Of a DNA stretch of 16,237 nucleotides, positions 14,632 to 16,237 are shown piece by piece. Both the position numbers and the translations under genes were made by a program. Numbering within the stretch: position 1 is the stretch's first letter; every line of letters starts with the position of its first letter. The stretch comes from Clostridia bacterium (GTDB lineage Bacteria; Bacillota_A; Clostridia; Lachnospirales; Cellulosilyticaceae), in NCBI GenBank assembly GCA_029239935.1, contig JARBTY010000043.1:1-16237 (forward strand), given 5' to 3'. The notes below the pieces were generated by a model. It saw only the letters and a list, made by a program, of their open reading frames with translations. It did not search any database and had not been told where the DNA came from.

Positions 14632-14654
14632 AGAAACATCAGATGATTTTTGTG

Positions 14655-14684
14655 TTTTATTTCAACAAGCAATATGTTACAATA
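14655..14684 (+). promoter_or_regulatory. Shared 30-bp upstream element, copy 2 (aminotransferase gene)
   Basis: This stretch is 27/30 identical to 13052-13081 and in the same position relative to a gene start. The extended -10 is TG-T-TACAAT (hexamer 14678-14683). Predicted start near 14690 leaves a 41-nt leader to ATG 14731 and argues against the upstream ATG at 14692. Confidence 0.55.
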
Positions 14685-14730
14685 ACAAGTAATGAATTGT
14701 GACAATTTAATAGGAGTAGGTGTTAAAATA

Positions 14731-15918
14731 ATGAAGTATAATTTTTCAGATAGAATATCAGCATTACAACCATCAGCCATAAGAGAAATTTTAAAAATGT
14801 CTTCTGATCCTAAGGTTATTTCATTCGCAGCAGGCAATCCGGCACCAGATGCGTTTCCAACAGAAGCTATTGCGGCTATTTCACAGGAAGTATTGAAGGA
14901 AAATCCAGTATCAGCTCTGCAGTATTCACTGACAGAAGGTTATCCGGCTCTTCGCACCACGATGAAAGAGTTTATTCTAAATCGTTACGGCATTGGCAAG
15001 GCTTTTGATGAACTCATTATTGTTTCCGGAGCGCAGCAAGGCATTGAACTGACTTGTAAAGTGCTTTGTAATGAAGGAGATACCATTATATGTGAGGATC
15101 CTACATTTATAGGTTCACTGAACTCTTTTAGGTCGTATAACACGCAGCTTGTGGGTGTTGAGATGGAAGCGGATGGTATCAAAATAGATAGTTTAGAAAA
15201 AGCTCTCATCAACCATCCAGAGACAAAATTTATTTATGTGATTCCTAATTTTCAAAATCCTACGGGCATAACAATGAGTTATGAAAAACGCAAACGTGTC
15301 TATGAACTGGCACAACAGCATCAAGTCATGATTATCGAGGACAACCCTTATGGAGATCTTAGATTTGATGGGGAGGACATCCCTTCGATTAAATCGATGG
15401 ATACAGATGGTTTAGTCATTTATGTGGGGAGCTTTTCAAAGGTTCTTTCGCCTGGAATGCGTGTAGGTTACCTTTGTGGGCCACAGGAAGTAGTAAGTAA
15501 AATAGTTGTAGCTAAACAATGTGCAGATGTACATTCAAATATTTTGGCTCAGATTATATGTGAAAAATTTGTAACCCATTATGATATACAAGGTCATTTA
15601 GAAAGACTAAAGACGATTTATAAAAAGAAGTGTACTTTAATGCTAGATGAAATGGATAAGCATTTTGCAAAATGTGTAACGTATACCCGTCCGCAAGGGG
15701 GACTGTTCATCTGGTGTACGCTGCCTAAAGAGGTCGATATGGTAGCATTTTGTAAAAAGGCTGTTTCAGACTATAAAGTAGCAGTTGTTCCAGGATCGGC
15801 CTTTACCGTTACAGAAGGTGCACCTACTCAGTCTTTTAGAATTAATTTTTCTACACCAACCGATGAACATATCATAAAAGGTATAGAAATACTAGGGAAA
15901 ATGACACAAGAAATATAA
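14731..15918 (+). CDS. Class I/II PLP-dependent aminotransferase (PatA/LysN/MocR-like)
   Basis: This 395-residue cytosolic fold-type I aminotransferase moves an amino group between an amino acid and a 2-oxo acid. The cofactor lysine is K237 in YVGSFSKVLSPGMRVGYL. IPNFQNPTG (the NPTG asparagine contacts PLP), EDNPYGDLRF (the conserved Asp-x-x-Tyr pair), SGAQQGIEL, which binds the phosphate side, and the C-terminal RINFS arginine for the substrate carboxylate are all visible. Close families include 2-aminoadipate, aromatic and branched-chain aminotransferases and the enzyme half of MocR regulators; there is no DNA-binding domain here. Substrate cannot be told from sequence. ATG 14731 has AGGTG at 14718-14722; ATG 14692 has none. 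It shares an upstream element with the chemoreceptor gene. Confidence 0.88.
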   Translation: MKYNFSDRISALQPSAIREILKMSSDPKVISFAAGNPAPDAFPTEAIAAISQEVLKENPVSALQYSLTEGYPALRTTMKEFILNRYGIGKAFDELIIVSGAQQGIELTCKVLCNEGDTIICEDPTFIGSLNSFRSYNTQLVGVEMEADGIKIDSLEKALINHPETKFIYVIPNFQNPTGITMSYEKRKRVYELAQQHQVMIIEDNPYGDLRFDGEDIPSIKSMDTDGLVIYVGSFSKVLSPGMRVGYLCGPQEVVSKIVVAKQCADVHSNILAQIICEKFVTHYDIQGHLERLKTIYKKKCTLMLDEMDKHFAKCVTYTRPQGGLFIWCTLPKEVDMVAFCKKAVSDYKVAVVPGSAFTVTEGAPTQSFRINFSTPTDEHIIKGIEILGKMTQEI

Positions 15919-15964
15919 GTTTTACAATGGTTTAATGAGTATTTAACTCAAAAATATCAAGGGT

Positions 15965-15995
15965 GTGGAGTAAAGCAAATTTTGGTTTACTCCAC
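15965..15995. repeat. 10-bp inverted repeat downstream of the aminotransferase gene
   Basis: GTGGAGTAAA (15965-15974) is the exact reverse complement of 15986-15995, with a short CAA/TTG helix inside the loop. Its place, 46 nt after the stop, fits a terminator, but no T-tract follows on either strand, so the role is uncertain. Confidence 0.5.
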
Positions 15996-16052
15996 TGGCC
16001 TGAGCTATGGATGGTTAAAAATGACTTATTAAAATATATTTTTTTCATAATA

Positions 16053-16066
16053 TGAAATCGATTGCA
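16053..16066 (+). promoter_or_regulatory. Candidate cre-like catabolite operator
   Basis: TGAAATCGATTGCA matches the CcpA cre pattern TGWAARCGYTWNCW at 12 of 14 positions and has the central CG of LacI-family operators. It sits 62 nt upstream of the beta-galactosidase start, where sugar control is expected. A local LacI-type repressor is an alternative. This is pattern only. Confidence 0.3.
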
Positions 16067-16128
16067 GGATATGAGGCAAGAGTAGGAATTTGTGAGATGA
16101 GTATAACTATTCGAAGGAGGATGATAAA

Positions 16129-16237
16129 ATGCAAACTATTAAGGAACATGATTTTAACTGGTTACAAGATCCAAAAGTTTATGGCGTAAATCGTAAGGAG
16201 GCGCACTCGGATCATCATTATTTTGGAAACTATGATG
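16129..16237 (+). CDS. Glycoside hydrolase family 2 beta-galactosidase, N-terminus only
   Basis: The gene runs off the right edge after 36 codons. The visible N-terminus contains FNWLQDPKVYGVNRKEAHSD (residues 9-28), the W-x-DP-x-V-x-x-VNR-x-x-AHS signature at the start of GH2 (LacZ-type) beta-galactosidases, which hydrolyse terminal beta-galactosides. The catalytic domain is outside the window, so activity cannot be judged. There is no signal peptide in the visible part, so the enzyme is probably cytoplasmic. The strong site AAGGAGG (16114-16120) lies eight bases before ATG. The 210-nt gap from the aminotransferase gene, with an inverted repeat and a cre-like site, suggests a new, sugar-regulated transcription unit. 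Confidence 0.8.
   Translation, partial: MQTIKEHDFNWLQDPKVYGVNRKEAHSDHHYFGNYD

Noticed and set aside
14632..14654. Terminator after the chemoreceptor gene
   Set aside because: CATCAGATGATTTTT has a T-run but only a minimal, sterically doubtful stem, so I did not list it.
14692..14730. ATG at 14692 as the aminotransferase start
   Set aside because: It has no ribosome binding site and would lie almost at the predicted transcript start. The family-like N-terminus begins at 14731.
14475..14837. 120-codon minus-strand open frame across the chemoreceptor/aminotransferase junction
   Set aside because: It overlaps the 3' end of one well-supported gene and the start of another. No ribosome binding site or domain is visible.
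1..16237. CRISPR arrays, tRNA/rRNA genes, insertion sequences, prophage or toxin-antitoxin genes
   Set aside because: No regularly spaced repeats, cloverleaf-like segments, transposase motifs or small toxin-like gene pairs were seen on either strand. All gaps between genes are under 300 bases.

Overview
The window looks like an ordinary chromosomal stretch of a low-GC, anaerobic, spore-forming member of the Clostridia (Firmicutes). The evidence is AT-rich coding sequence, strong AGGAGG-type ribosome binding sites, a SpoVB/MurJ-type flippase, a BofC-like protein, a DegV-family protein, and a thioredoxin reductase-like flavoprotein that lacks the NADPH motifs, as in ferredoxin-linked clostridial enzymes. 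A fibre- or sugar-degrading species is possible because a GH2 beta-galactosidase begins at the right edge. I cannot name the genus. I see no tRNA, rRNA, CRISPR array, insertion sequence or prophage gene.

Layout. (1) 1-1342: the 3' part of a thioredoxin reductase-like gene with its terminator, then an unrecognised seven-helix membrane protein that converges on a DegV-family gene across a perfect 19-bp bidirectional terminator. (2) 1338-2872: DegV-family gene (-) diverging from a DtxR/MntR-fold regulator (+) whose metal ligands are mostly replaced. (3) 2983-5377: a 550-residue MOP-superfamily flippase and a BofC-like anchored protein with a sigma-G-like promoter, probably a sporulation or cell-wall region. 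(4) 5378-8296: two FAD oxidoreductases (HI0933/YhiN family and COG2509 family) in one likely transcription unit. (5) 8321-9745: hypoxanthine phosphoribosyltransferase and a HAD phosphatase. (6) 9761-12466 (-): a cytoplasmic parvulin, and the ammonium module amt-glnK. (7) 12467-13009 (-): a YfcE-type phosphodiesterase. (8) 13147-15995 (+): a chemoreceptor with an all-membrane sensor region and a class I/II aminotransferase; their upstream regions share a near-identical 30-bp element. (9) 16129-end: the start of a GH2 beta-galactosidase with a cre-like site upstream.

Functional links. Amt imports ammonium and GlnK is its cytoplasmic PII partner. The amt leader has a perfect consensus promoter (TTGACA-N17-TATAAT) followed about 10 nt after the predicted start by a complete intrinsic terminator, which points to attenuation or a very short RNA. 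Several proteins keep their family fold but have lost a signature functional residue: the TrxR-like protein (NADPH motifs), the DtxR-like regulator (metal ligands), GlnK (the uridylylated tyrosine) and the DegV protein (a conserved histidine). I found no obvious new multi-gene system. The most interesting signals are the amt leader, the shared 30-bp promoter element, and these residue losses. Many annotated starts were chosen by Shine-Dalgarno spacing rather than by the longest open frame.
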